Assembly: GCF_002575655.3 (NCBI RefSeq)
Contig: NC_053035.3
Span: 89,553,322-89,617,321 of the forward strand
Direction: 5' to 3'
Origin: Aegilops tauschii subsp. strangulata
Lineage: Eukaryota > Streptophyta > Magnoliopsida > Poales > Poaceae
Length of the DNA: 64,000 nt
Part shown: one piece after another, positions 22,426 to 32,871 of the stretch
Numbering within the stretch: position 1 is the stretch's first letter
Layout of the letters: each line of letters opens with the position of its first letter
The notes under the pieces: model-generated
The model's input: the letters and a program-made list of their open reading frames with translations, nothing else
Told to the model about the DNA's origin: nothing
The model's database searches: none
Made by a program: the position numbers and the translations under genes

Positions 22426-22958
22426 CTAGAGGGAGTTAGGATACTCCAAATGAGGCACGGTTTTCGCCCACACGATCGTGATCGAACGACCGAGATCATG
22501 GAGGGGACTTAGATGGGTTATTGGGCTGTTTGGAAGGGGGTTTTGCTGCAACACACAAAAGGACTTTGCGGTTAACCGGTTAACCGTTGGAGCATCAAAC
22601 GACCTCCAAATGGAACGAAACTTGACAGGTGGTCTACCGATGGCATAACCAGGCCACTTGGCAAACCTCGGTCCATTCCGAGAACGTTTAACACCCGCTC
22701 ACGAAAAGAAACAAGAGGGGTGCGCCGGTGCATGTGGGAGTGTCGGATTGCAAAACGGACAACGGGGAAAATGCTCGGACGCATGAGACGAACACGTATG
22801 CAAATGAGATGCACATGATGACATGATATGAGATGCATGACATGAACAAAATGCAAAACGAAAACAAAATCCGACCACGAAGGGAATATCATAACACATA
22901 GCCGAAAATGGCAAGAGTTGGAGTTACAAATATGGAAAGTTACATCCGGGGTGTTACA

Positions 22959-23685
22959 CCGGGGCGGGTGATCCTCACGACTCCATACAATCGGCTGCTC
23001 TGACCACTGCAAATATCGAGGCACCGCCGGCTCAACTGTATTGACCGCACGTTTATGAACCTTCTGATCTCGCTTGCAAAGGCTTGTGGTGAAAACATGA
23101 TATTGGCCACTATTAAGCTGTTTTTGATTACTCTGATACCCTGACTGTTGTTGTTGGTTACTCTGACTAGGCTGCTGATTATAACCGCTCTGATTACCTT
23201 GTCCTTGATATCCAGAATTTGAGCCGCCGCCCCCAAAGTCGGGTCCGTGTGAGCCGGATCTTGACTCGCCATGCATGCCATTATTGTTATTATGATTCTG
23301 GTGATAGCCAGAATTCTTGTATTCCTTCATAATAAAGCAATCCTTCCACAAGTGAATCGATGGTCTATCCGAGAAACTATGTTTTGGGCAAGGTTCATTC
23401 AACATCGCCTCCAGGTTGAATTTTGGTCCTCCAAACTGCGGTTTACCCATACAACGCTGATTATTACTTTGTGTATTGCTGTTAGCCACAAAGTCTGACC
23501 CCTCGTCGGCTTGCTTGCACTTACCGTTGTAGCCCTGATTATGTCCTGCTATATTCTGCTGCTGACCTTTACCGTTACCATTCTTCTTTGCTTTGTTGGA
23601 TTTTCATCATCGGACCCCGACTCCTTAGTAGGATCAGAATCAACATACTTGATAAGAGCCGCCATGAGCTCCCCCATATCATTAC
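22959..23685 (-). pseudogene. Element B gag C-terminus with zinc knuckle and protease linker
   Basis: On the minus strand the segment reads MGELMAALIKYVDSDPTKES, then a linker, then the zinc-knuckle-like CPKHSF...HLWKDC region near 23,340-23,400. An Asn/Gly/Ser/Gln-rich tail and the conserved TTSLCKRDQKVHKRAV and PRYLQWSEQPIVWSREDHPP segments follow. It is cut at 22,959 by the long LTR, just before the protease. Confidence 0.82.
23681..23685. repeat. Target-site duplication ATTAC, left of the solo LTR
   Basis: It matches 25,814-25,818 exactly. Confidence 0.88.
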
Positions 23686-23941
23686 TGAAGGGTAACGCAG
23701 CAGAAAACAAAAAAAATTCTGACCTACGCACCAGCCCAGGACCACTATGGAGACTGCATACAAGGTTTGATCTTTTTCGTTACCGACTCGTAGCGCAGCG
23801 GGAAGTAGAGTCGATGACGATCGGCGGTGCAGATCCCCATAGCTAGGACTTCAACCTCCCAACCGCGAGGATGTATACCCTCATCTGCTCCTCAGACAGC
23901 CCTCCGGGAGGCGGTCGAACAGTCCCCCGGACGGTGTCGCG

Positions 23942-24048
23942 GACAGCCCTTCGGGAGGACCTTCGAAACTCGAACGGTCACTCGGATAGCCCTTCGGGAG
24001 GACCTTCGAAACTCGGACGGTCACACGGAAAGCCCTTCGGGAGGCACT
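23942..24048. repeat. 43-bp tandem repeat in the downstream part of the solo LTR
   Basis: Units begin at 23,942, 23,985 and 24,028 with the word agcccttcgggagg, then ccttcgaaactcg in the first two. There are two full copies and a partial third. The repeat lies after the TATA box on the minus strand, so it would be in the transcribed leader. Confidence 0.85.
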
Positions 24049-24372
24049 CATGAAATAAGACCGAAACTACGATCTCTCTATAGAGTTGCACACATACGGT
24101 GTCATCTATCCGGCAGGGCTTCGCCGTCCAGAACTAGTTCCCACCGGAACCCAGACAGCCTTTCGGCTCTACGAAAATATTTCGCTGGGAGGGAGAGAGA
24201 AGCCAGATCATGCATGGCACTTGTATGTGAGAAGGGATGATCCTTTAGGCAGCCCCCTCCACCCCTATTTATAGGCCAAGCCCAAGGGTGGCTTCTCCAA
24301 GAAGCCAAGGGGGGAAATACCAAAAAGGCCCTCAAGGTGGCTTCTCCAAGAAGCCAAGCAAAAAGCACTTTC

Positions 24373-24690
24373 ACTATTCATGACGACATTTTTCAGCGTC
24401 CGTTCGAACTGAAAATATTTATGTGGGCCCAGAACATTTCCAATACCCACTAAAATAATTTTCAACGTGTTCCGAAACAATTTCGGTTTAGTGATTTTCA
24501 TCTTCGAAAAGCAAATAAGAATGCGTTTTCACTATTCATGAAGACAATTTTTCGCGTCCACTAAATCCAAAAATATTTCTGTGGGTCTTAGAATAATTCC
24601 AGTACCCACTAAATTGATTTTGGATTCGTTCTGAAACAATTTCAGATTAGTGAATTTCATCTGTGAAAAACAGCCAAAGCGGTACCGGCA
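24373..24690. repeat. Diverged 158-bp tandem duplication in the U3 of the solo LTR
   Basis: The word actattcatga occurs at 24,373 and 24,531, and the sequences after each copy align with many differences (atttttc..cgtcc, cccactaaa, cgaaacaatttc). Confidence 0.75.
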
Positions 24691-25813
24691 GCTCCGAAAC
24701 ATTTTCGGTTTTTATTTCAGAAAATTCCAAAAAGTTTCCAGAATGATTCTGGCACCCTCCAAGAATTATCAGGCATGTGCTGAAACCATTTTGACTTAAT
24801 GGCATACCCCGAAACAACTTTTTCGGTTTCACGGAAACTCATCCGGTGACCTCTCTCTGCGGAACTTTTCCGCTGTCCGAAACTTTTTCGGTGATTTTCT
24901 CTCAGACTCCTTGTCTAGTATTCAGCAGATAGATGACCCTTAAGCGTGTGACCCTATAGGTTCGGTGAAGTATAGACATGACCCGGAACCCCTTCCGATC
25001 AATGATCAATATCGGAGCCGTGGACACCCATATTGACCCCTATACCCACATGAATGAATATTCGAGTGAACCTCCAGTTGCAGTGAGCTATTCCTGTTGC
25101 TTCGTGATATGTTACAAATACCCGAGGTGAGACATGTTGGCATTCCCGTGGATCAACAACTTGTCCACTATGCTAGTTACCTCGTTACCGGTATTGTTCT
25201 CTTCTCTCGTTATCGTGTTCCGGCATCCCCGTGATCAAATCACAAAGTGTCTGGCCAGACGATGATGGATACCGTAACACCGAGAGGGCCCGAGTATATC
25301 TCTCGAGCTATCAAGTTACTTAACACTTTCCCATGAACCCGTAAGCCGCCGTAATAGCCATCCGTTTACGGATGACGTTTAACAAACCCCAAAGTTCATG
25401 AAGCAAGCATGAAGAAACTCGATACTCTCATGGTCTAAGGAATTATGCAAACATTAACTATCTCTGTGTTATAAACCATTAACTTGTGACGAATGTATCT
25501 CATAGCATAACATCAATTCGGGTCGATTCAACACAAATGTCCTTCCTGACATTGTGCCCTCAAAGTTGCTTGGCATAGACATGCCCATGATTGGGAAAAC
25601 ATAATCATCATGCAACACATGAGCTAGTCTTAGATGCATGACTAGGAATACAATTTATCGTTTATTATTCCACACGTGCATATGGGTTCTCCCCAGAGCC
25701 TTTATGGATACGGGCTCGGGAACCATATCAGTTATAGCATGGAACATAAACATAATATGAACTCGGAGATAAATAATATCATTTATTATTGCCTCCAGGG
25801 CATATCTCCTACA

Positions 25814-25818
25814 ATTAC
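25814..25818. repeat. Target-site duplication ATTAC, right of the solo LTR
   Basis: It matches 23,681-23,685 exactly. Element B gag resumes after it. Confidence 0.88.
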
Positions 25819-26141
25819 AATGACGTTTAAGCCGTCCTAACTTCTGCTTGAGAGGTAAAAAGTGGCAATTCGTCTCTAGAATCAGCACAGCTGAGCTGGC
25901 ATTGATGCTGTCCGATGAATGGATAATAGCTGAAAGCCGCCGAACCCAATGGTGGGCCGACTCGTTCTCTCACTGAACGCAGGCGTCCAGATCAATAATC
26001 GCCAAGGGCTGCTTGCATGTATCTTTAAAATTCTGAATAAAACGCGCTTTCAACTCAGCCCATGAATTGATGGAATTGGCAGGCAACCCTTTCAACTAGG
26101 TTCGAGCCGGCCCATCCAACATCATGGTGATGTACTTAGCG
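25819..26141 (-). pseudogene. Element B gag core segment
   Basis: This 320-bp piece lies between two insertions and continues the gag core on the minus strand: the region coding for YxTMMLDGPART-like and HGLNSWAELKARF-like blocks can be read with frame interruptions. It joins with 32,872 on one side and 23,685 on the other once the inserts and one copy of each duplication are removed. Confidence 0.65.
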
Positions 26142-26146
26142 CATAC
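26142..26146. repeat. Target-site duplication CATAC, left of the non-autonomous element
   Basis: It is identical to 32,867-32,871. Confidence 0.9.
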
Positions 26147-27726
26147 TGATGACTGCTAGGACTACATCGGTATTTTACCCAAAGAGGAAGGGATGATGCA
26201 ACATATCAGCGGTAGGTATTTCCCTCACTGATGAAACCAAGGTTATCGAACCAGTAGGAGAACCCAGCAACACAACGTAAATAGCACATGCACACAAATA
26301 ACAAATACTCGCAACCTGACGTGTTAAAGGGGTTGTCAATCCCTTTCGGGTAACGGCGCCAGAAATTGGCTCGCGGACGTGAGAAAGTTTTAACTATTGA
26401 TAGATCGAACGCCAAATAAAATAACTTGCAGCAAGGTATTTTTGTATTTTTGGTTTAATAGATCTGAAAATAAAAGGCAAATAAAATAGATCACAAAGGC
26501 AAATATATGAGAAAGAGACCCGGGGGCCGTAGGTTTCACTAGTGGCTTCTCTTGAGAAAAATAGCAAACGGTGGGTGGACAAATTACTATTGGTCAATTG
26601 ATAGAACTTCAAATAATCATGAAAATATCCATGCAATGATCATTATATAGGCATCACGTCCAAGATTAGTAGACCGACTCCTGCCTGCATCTACTACTAT
26701 TACTCCACACATCGACCGCAATCCAGCATGCATCTAGTGTGTTAAGTTCATGGGGAAACGGAGTAATGCAATAAGAACGATAAAATGATGTAGACAAGAT
26801 CTATCTATGTAGAGATAGACCCCCGTCGTTTTATGCTTAGTAGTAACAATGCATACGTGTCGGTTCCCCTTCTGTCACTGGCATCAAGCATCGTAAGATC
26901 GAACCCACTACAAAGCACCTCTTCCCATTGCAAGATAAATAGATCAACTTGGCCAAACAAAACCCAAATATTGGAGAAGAAATACGAGGCTATAAGAAAT
27001 CATGCATATAAGAGATCAAAGAAACTCAAATAACTTTCATGGATATAAAAAGATAGATCTGACCATAAACTCAAAGTTCATCCGAGCCCAACAAACACAC
27101 CGCAAAAAGAGTTACATCATATGGATCTCCAACATACCATTGTATTGAGAATCAAACGAGAGAGAGGAAGCCATCTAGCTACTAACTACAGACCCGTAGG
27201 TCTACAAAGAACTACTCACGCATCATCGGAGAGGCACCAATGGAAGTGGTGAACCCCTCCGTGATGGTGTCTAGATTGGATCTAGTGGTTCTGGACTCTG
27301 CGGCAGCTGGAATTGATTTTCGTCGACTCCCCTAGGGTTTCTGGAATATTGGGGTATTTATAGAGCAAAGAGGCAGTCCGGGGGGCACCCGAGGTGGGCA
27401 CAACCCACCAGGGCCCGCCTGGCCCTCCTGGCGTGCCCTGGTGGGTTGTGCTCCCCTCGGAGCACCAGGCGCTGCCTTGGCCCATTGGGTGTCTTCTGGT
27501 CCATATAAAATCTCCGTGAAGTTTCATTGAATTTGGACACCGTTTGGTATTGATTTCCTGCGATGTAAAAAACATGCAGAAAACAACAACTAGCACTTGG
27601 CACTATGTCAATAGGTTAGTACCAAAAAAGATATAAAATGACTATAAAATGATTATAAAACATCCAAGATTGATAATATAACAGCATGGAACAATAAAAA
27701 ATTATAGATACGTTGGAGACCTATCA
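26147..27726 (-). repeat. 3' LTR of the non-autonomous element
   Basis: The LTR is 1,580 bp, with plus-strand TGATGACTGC at the left edge and ...GACCTATCA at the right. A minus-strand TATA box (TATAAATA) lies at 27,355-27,362. It is nearly identical to the copy at 31,295-32,866, with small indels. Confidence 0.92.
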
Positions 27727-30177
27727 GCATCCCCAAGCTTAACTGCTGCTCGTTCTCGAGTAGGTAAGTGATAAAAATAGAATTTTTGATGTGGAATGCT
27801 GCCTAACATGTCATATTATATTCTTTTCTTTATAGCATGGACAATTGGACTTCTATATTGCTCAAAGCAATAGTCTAGTTTTGACATGATAACTTAAATA
27901 CTCAAGCTTACCAACAAGCAACCATGTCTTTCAAAATATCAACGTTGAAATAAGCTATCCCTAGCCCATTATGCTCAACCATTGATACATTCATGAAACA
28001 CACTCGCATATTAGCTACACCCAATGCTCAAGTACGATCATAGTGCCTCTTAGTTGGTGCTTTTATAAGATAATATGGAGACTCAAATTCAAAATAAAAA
28101 TTGCATAAAGTAAAAGAAAGGCACTTCGCAGAGGGAAGTAGGGATTTGTAGAGGTGTTGGAGCTCAAAGTGAAAAACTTAGAGATAAAAACATTTTGGGA
28201 GGTGTGCCTTTCCCACCAACGAAAACGACTTAGAGTTCCCAACGCTTTCCATGCTAAATATATCATAGGCGGTTCCCAAACAGAAAATATACTTTATTCC
28301 TTTTTCCACCATACTTTCACTTTCCATGGCTAGCCGAATCCACGGTTGCCTTCCATACCAACACTTTCCAAGGAATTGATTATTTGACAACATAAAGTAA
28401 ATTCATTTTTCATTTCGGGACTGGGCATCCCTAATACCTTTGCCTTACTCTTGTGCAATGACAAGTAAATAAATACTCATCGTGAGAATAACACATCTAG
28501 CATGGAAAATATTAGCCACCCCTCACCGCCCCGCGAGCGGTACGAACACACAAAAGAGAAGTTTATTTTGAAAATTAGAGATGGCACATACAAATTTGCT
28601 TAGAACGGCAAAAGAATACCGCATATAGGTAGGTATAGTGGACTCATGTGGCAAAACTGGTTTAAAGGTTTTTGGATGCACAAGTAGTGGTCATACTTAG
28701 TGCAAAATGAAGGCCAGCAAAAGATTGAGAAGCGACCAACCAAGAAATGAATAATCTCATAAGCGATCATTAAGCATAATTAACACCAAATAATGCACCA
28801 CAAGTAGGATATAATTTCATTGTTTAATTATTGACTTTCGTGCTTGCATTGGGAATCACAAACCTTAACACCAATATTCTTACTAAAGCACAATTACTCA
28901 TCAACATGACTCACATATCACATCATCATATCTCAAAACCATTACAAAGAATCAAGTTTATTTTGTCCAATGATCTTCATGAAAGTTTTTATTATATCCT
29001 TCTTGGATATCTATCACTTTGGGACTAATTTTTATATGTTGCTTTTGATAAGCTCAAACAAATATAAGTGAAGATCCTGAGCATAAAATTACTTTCTCTC
29101 AAATTAATTTAAGTGAAGCAAGAGAGAATTTCTTGAAAATTTTATTAACTCTCAAATAAATCTAAGTGAAGCAAGAGAGCATTTCTTCAAAAATTCTAAA
29201 GCACACCATGCTCAAAAAGATATAAGTGAAGCACTAGAGCAAATCCATAGCTCATAAAAATTTAAGTGAAGCATAGAGAGCTATTCTAGCAAGTCATGGC
29301 ATAATTTTGGCTCTCTCAAATAGGTGTGTCCAGCAAGGAATCAAGACTTAAAACACAAAATAAAACAAGCAAAGACTCTTATTATTCAAGACTCTCCAAG
29401 CAAAACACATAGTATGTGACGAGTAAAAATATAGCTTCAAGTAAAATACCGATGGTCGTTAGAAGAAAGAGGGGATGCCACTCGGGGCATCCCCAAGCTT
29501 AGTTTCTTGCTCTCTTTTGGATAATAGATTGGGATGCCGAGGCATCCCCAAGCTTAGGCTTTTCTTACTCCTTATTCCTTCATCCATCGTAAGATAACCC
29601 AAAGCTTGAAAACTTCAATCACACAAAACTCAACAAAACCTTCGTGAGATCCGTTATTATTAGAAAGCAAATCACTACTATAAATAATATATCAAACCAA
29701 TTCATATTTTATTATTGCATTATATCTACTATATTCCAACTTTTCTATGGGAAAAACTCATCAAGGAAAACCATAGAGCCATCAAAACAAGCACACAACG
29801 CAAAGAAAACAGAATCTGTCAAAAACAGAATAGTCTGTAGGAATCTGGATATTTTGAATACTTCTGAAACTCCAAAAATTCTCAAAAATTAGGAAGACCT
29901 GAGCAATTTGTATATTAATCTTCTTCAAAAAGAATCAGGGCAAAATCACATTTCTGTGATTTATGAAAATTATTTTCGTGAGTGCATAGGTTTCTGTTTT
30001 TTCAGCAAGATCAAACAACTATCACCTAAGAAGATCCTAAAGGCTTTACTTGGCACAAACACTAATTAAAACACAAAATACACAATCATAACAGTATCAT
30101 AATTGTGCAAACACTCAAGAACAAAAAGCAAAAAGGCAAAAATAAATTTTATTCATTGGGTTGCCTCCCAACAAGTG
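27727..30177 (-). other. Non-coding interior of the non-autonomous element
   Basis: About 2.4 kb of AT-rich DNA has no credible gene. It contains polypurine-like catccccaagctta words, a repeated taagtgaagca block, and sequence shared with the partial copies at 37.1-38.7 kb and 51.1-51.8 kb. Confidence 0.75.
29060..29285. repeat. Irregular taagtgaagcaagagag repeat
   Basis: The word taagtgaag recurs about five times at 50-65 bp spacing, usually followed by ca(a)gagag and preceded by ctcaaa(t/a). Copies are diverged. Confidence 0.75.
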
Positions 30178-31041
30178 CTATTGTTTTACGCCCCTAGATA
30201 GGCACACGAAAGATAAGATTTGAAACACAAAGAGAGAATCATGAAACACATGAAAAACGCATTTAAGTTTAACATACTTCCTATGCATAGGAACTTTATA
30301 ATCAAACAAATTATCAAGACAAGAAACATCTAACATATGCAAAGAAGAGGAATGAAACATTGACGATCTCAACATAACGACAGGTAATTTAGTAACATGA
30401 AAATTTCTACAACCATATTTTCCTCTCTCATAATAATTACATGTAGGATCAGAATCAAATTCAACAATATAACTATCACATAAAATATTCTCTTCATGAT
30501 CCACATGCATGCAAAGTTGACACTCTTCCAAAATAGTGGGATTATAATTAAATAAAGTCATGACCTCTCCAAGCCCACTTTTATTAAAAAATTCATAAGA
30601 TTGAACACTCTCCAAATAAGTGGGATTATTTTGAGCTAATGTTGACACTCTTACAAACCCACTTTTAATATTATAGCAAGCATATTCATCATGAGGTTTG
30701 AATAAATTTTCAAAATCATAAGAATCATCACCCCAATCATGATCATTGCAACAAGTAGTGGACATAGCAAAATTAGCATCCCCAAGCTTGGGGTTTTGCA
30801 TATTATTAGCACAATTGACATCAATAGAATTTATAATAACATCATTCCAATCATGCTTTTCATCTAAGGAGATATCTTGAATCACTTTACAAATTCCTTC
30901 TTTTAACACTTTATCACAATTTTCAGATTCATGAATCTCAAGCAAAACTTCATAAAGATAATCTAGTGAACTCAATTCACTAGCAATGGGTTCGTCATAA
31001 TTGGATCTCTTGAAAAGATTAGCAAGTGGATGTGGATCCAC
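30178..31041 (-). CDS. 287-residue protein of unknown function in the non-autonomous element
   Basis: The frame opens at ATG 31,041, about 250 bp inside the 5' LTR, and is uninterrupted to 30,178. I do not recognise a domain. The protein is acidic in its first two thirds and Cys-rich. It has no zinc knuckle and no protease or polymerase motif. Two diverged 22-residue repeats are visible: SGFVRVSTLAQNNPTYLES and, 32 residues later, SGLGEVMTLFNYNPTILEE (shared pattern SG...V.TL...NPT.LE). The C-terminus is hydrophobic (FHDSLFVFQILSFVCLS). Its location where gag would lie suggests a gag-derived or particle-related role, but this is inference. Confidence 0.6.
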   Translation of the reverse strand: MDPHPLANLFKRSNYDEPIASELSSLDYLYEVLLEIHESENCDKVLKEGICKVIQDISLDEKHDWNDVIINSIDVNCANNMQNPKLGDANFAMSTTCCNDHDWGDDSYDFENLFKPHDEYACYNIKSGFVRVSTLAQNNPTYLESVQSYEFFNKSGLGEVMTLFNYNPTILEECQLCMHVDHEENILCDSYIVEFDSDPTCNYYERGKYGCRNFHVTKLPVVMLRSSMFHSSSLHMLDVSCLDNLFDYKVPMHRKYVKLKCVFHVFHDSLFVFQILSFVCLSRGVKQ

Positions 31042-31265
31042 ATCAATTGATTTTTAGCAAGCGAAGATGCAAGCAAATAGAAGACACATGGCAACACAAG
31101 CAAACATGAGATCTGATGAGAAAACGGCGAACGAAAAAGAGGGAGAATAAAAACGGCAAATTTTTGTGAAGTGGGGGAGAGGAAAACGAGAGGCAAATGG
31201 AAAATAATGTAAATTGCAAGGAGAAGAGATTTGTGATTAGGAACCTGGTAGATGTTGAAGATCCT

Positions 31266-31282
31266 CCCCGGCAACTACGCCA
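31266..31282 (-). promoter_or_regulatory. Primer-binding site of the non-autonomous element
   Basis: TGGCGTAGTTGCCGGGG on the minus strand lies 12 bp inside the 5' LTR. It would pair with a tRNA 3' end to prime minus-strand DNA. Two bases (TA) differ from the common grass version. Confidence 0.7.
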
Positions 31283-31294
31283 GAAAATTCCTTT

Positions 31295-32866
31295 TGATGA
31301 CTGCTAGGACTACGTTGGTATGTTCCCCAAAGAGGAAGGGTGATGCAGCACACTAGCGGTAGGTATTTCCCTCAGTGATGAAACCAAGGTTATCGAACCA
31401 GTAGGAGAACCAAGCAACACAACGTAAACAACACTTGCACACAAATAACAAATACTCGCAACCCGACGTGTTAAAGGGGTTGTCAATCCCTTTCGGGTAA
31501 CGGAGCCAGAAATTGGCTCGCGGACATGAGAAAGTTGTAAATATTGATAGATCGAACGCCAAATAAAATAACTTGTAGCAAGGTATTTTGGTATTTTTGG
31601 TTTAATAGATCTGAAAATAAAAGGCAATAAAATAGATCGCAAAGGCAAATATATGAGAAAGAGACCCGGGGGGCGTAGGTTTCACTAGTGGTTTCTCTCG
31701 AGAAAAATAACAAACGGTGATTGAACAAATTACTCTTGGGCAATTGATAGAACTTCAAATAATCATGACGATATCCAGGCAATGATCATTATATAGGCAT
31801 CACGTCCAAGATTAGTAGACCGACTCCTGCCTGCATCTACTACCATTACTCCACACATCGATCGCTATCCAGCATGCGTCTAGTGTATTAAGTTCATGGG
31901 GAAACAGAGTGATGCAATAAGAACAATGACATGATGTAGACAACATCTATCTATGTAGAGATAAACCCCGTCGTTTTATCCTTAGTAGCAACAATGCATA
32001 CATGTCGGTTCCCCTTCTGTCACTGGGATCAAGCACCGTAAGATCGAACCCACTACAAAACACCTCTTCCCATTGCAAGATAAATAGATCAAGTTGGCTA
32101 AACAAAACCCAAATATCGGAGAAGAAATACGAGGCTATAAGCAATCATGCATATAAGAGATCAAAGAAACACAAATAACTTTCATGGATATAAGAAGATA
32201 GATTTGATCATAAACTCAAAGTTCATCTGATCCCAACAAACACACCGCAAAAAGAGGTACATCATATGGATATCCAAGAGAGCATTGTATTGAGAATCAA
32301 ACGAGAGACATGAATCCATCTAGCTACTAACTACGGACCTGTAGGTCTACAAAGAACTACTCACGCATCATCGGAGATGCACCAATGGAAGTGGTGAACC
32401 CCTCCGTGATGGTGTCTAGATTGGATCTGGTGGTTCTGGACTCTGCGGCGGCTAGAATTGATTTTCGTCGACTCCCCTAGGGTTTCTGGAATATTGGGGT
32501 ATTTATAGTGCAAAGAGGCAGTCCGGGGGCCACCCAAGGTGGGCACAACCCACCAGGGCGCGCCTGGGCCTCCTGGCGCGCCCTGTTGGGTTGTGCTCCC
32601 CTCGAAGTACCCCCCAGGCATTGCCTTGGGCCATTGGGTGTCTTCTGGTCCATAAAAAATCTCCGTGAAGTTTCATTGCATTTCGACTCCGTTTGGTATT
32701 GATTTCCTGTGATGTAAAAAACGTGCAGAAAACAGCAACTGGCACTTGGCACTATGTCAATAGGATAGTACCAAAAAATGACTATAAAATGATTATAAAA
32801 CATCCAAGATTGATAATATAAGAGCATGGAACAATAAAAAATTATAGATACGTTGGAGACGTATCA
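31295..32866 (-). repeat. 5' LTR of the non-autonomous element
   Basis: The LTR is 1,572 bp. On the minus strand it starts TGATACGTCTCC at 32,866 and ends ...GCAGTCATCA at 31,295. The primer-binding site follows 12 bp later. Confidence 0.92.
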
Positions 32867-32871
32867 CATAC
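32867..32871. repeat. Target-site duplication CATAC, right of the non-autonomous element
   Basis: It is identical to 26,142-26,146. Confidence 0.9.

Larger units (their letters stand above)
19376..22958 (-). mobile_element. Long LTR of a TGTAACACCCC-type Gypsy-like element (WHAM-like), minus strand, truncated by element A
   Basis: On the minus strand the unit starts TGTAACACCCCGG at 22,958 and runs to 19,376, where element A interrupts it. It has no significant coding frame. From memory it resembles a wheat family with very long LTRs (WHAM or similar), and the exact name is uncertain. A TATA box (TATAAATA, minus) lies at 22,418-22,425. The right flank CCGGG continues in the gag of element B. 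The rest of the LTR and any interior lie left of the window, beyond element A. Confidence 0.75.
23686..25813 (-). mobile_element. Solo LTR of a Copia-like (BARE/Angela-related) retrotransposon
   Basis: The unit starts TGTAGGAGATATGCCC on the minus strand at 25,813 and ends ...GTTACCCTTCA at 23,686. It is 2,128 bp and is flanked by perfect ATTAC duplications (23,681-23,685 and 25,814-25,818). No interior or second LTR is present, so it is a solo LTR left by recombination between the two LTRs. The start closely resembles the BARE/Angela group, but the length and interior differ and the family is not certain. The minus-strand TATA box is at about 24,265-24,272. Confidence 0.88.
26147..32866 (-). 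mobile_element. Complete non-autonomous LTR retrotransposon (LARD-like), minus strand
   Basis: Both LTRs are present (26,147-27,726 and 31,295-32,866), with perfect CATAC duplications at 26,142-26,146 and 32,867-32,871. On the minus strand the LTR starts TGATACGTCTCCAACG. The primer-binding site (31,282-31,266) is TGGCGTAGTTGCCGGGG, close to the TGGCGCCGTTGCCGGGG used by several grass Gypsy families. A polypurine tract AAGCTTGGGGATGC precedes the 3' LTR. No protease, RT, RNase H or integrase is encoded. The interior holds one 287-codon frame of unknown function and long AT-rich non-coding DNA. The two LTRs look very similar, so the insertion is fairly young. Family name uncertain. Confidence 0.93.

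Noticed and set aside
31081..31294. A gag start upstream of the 287-residue ORF
   Set aside because: The region between the primer-binding site and ATG 31,041 has only short frames without a conserved motif. It is best read as leader.
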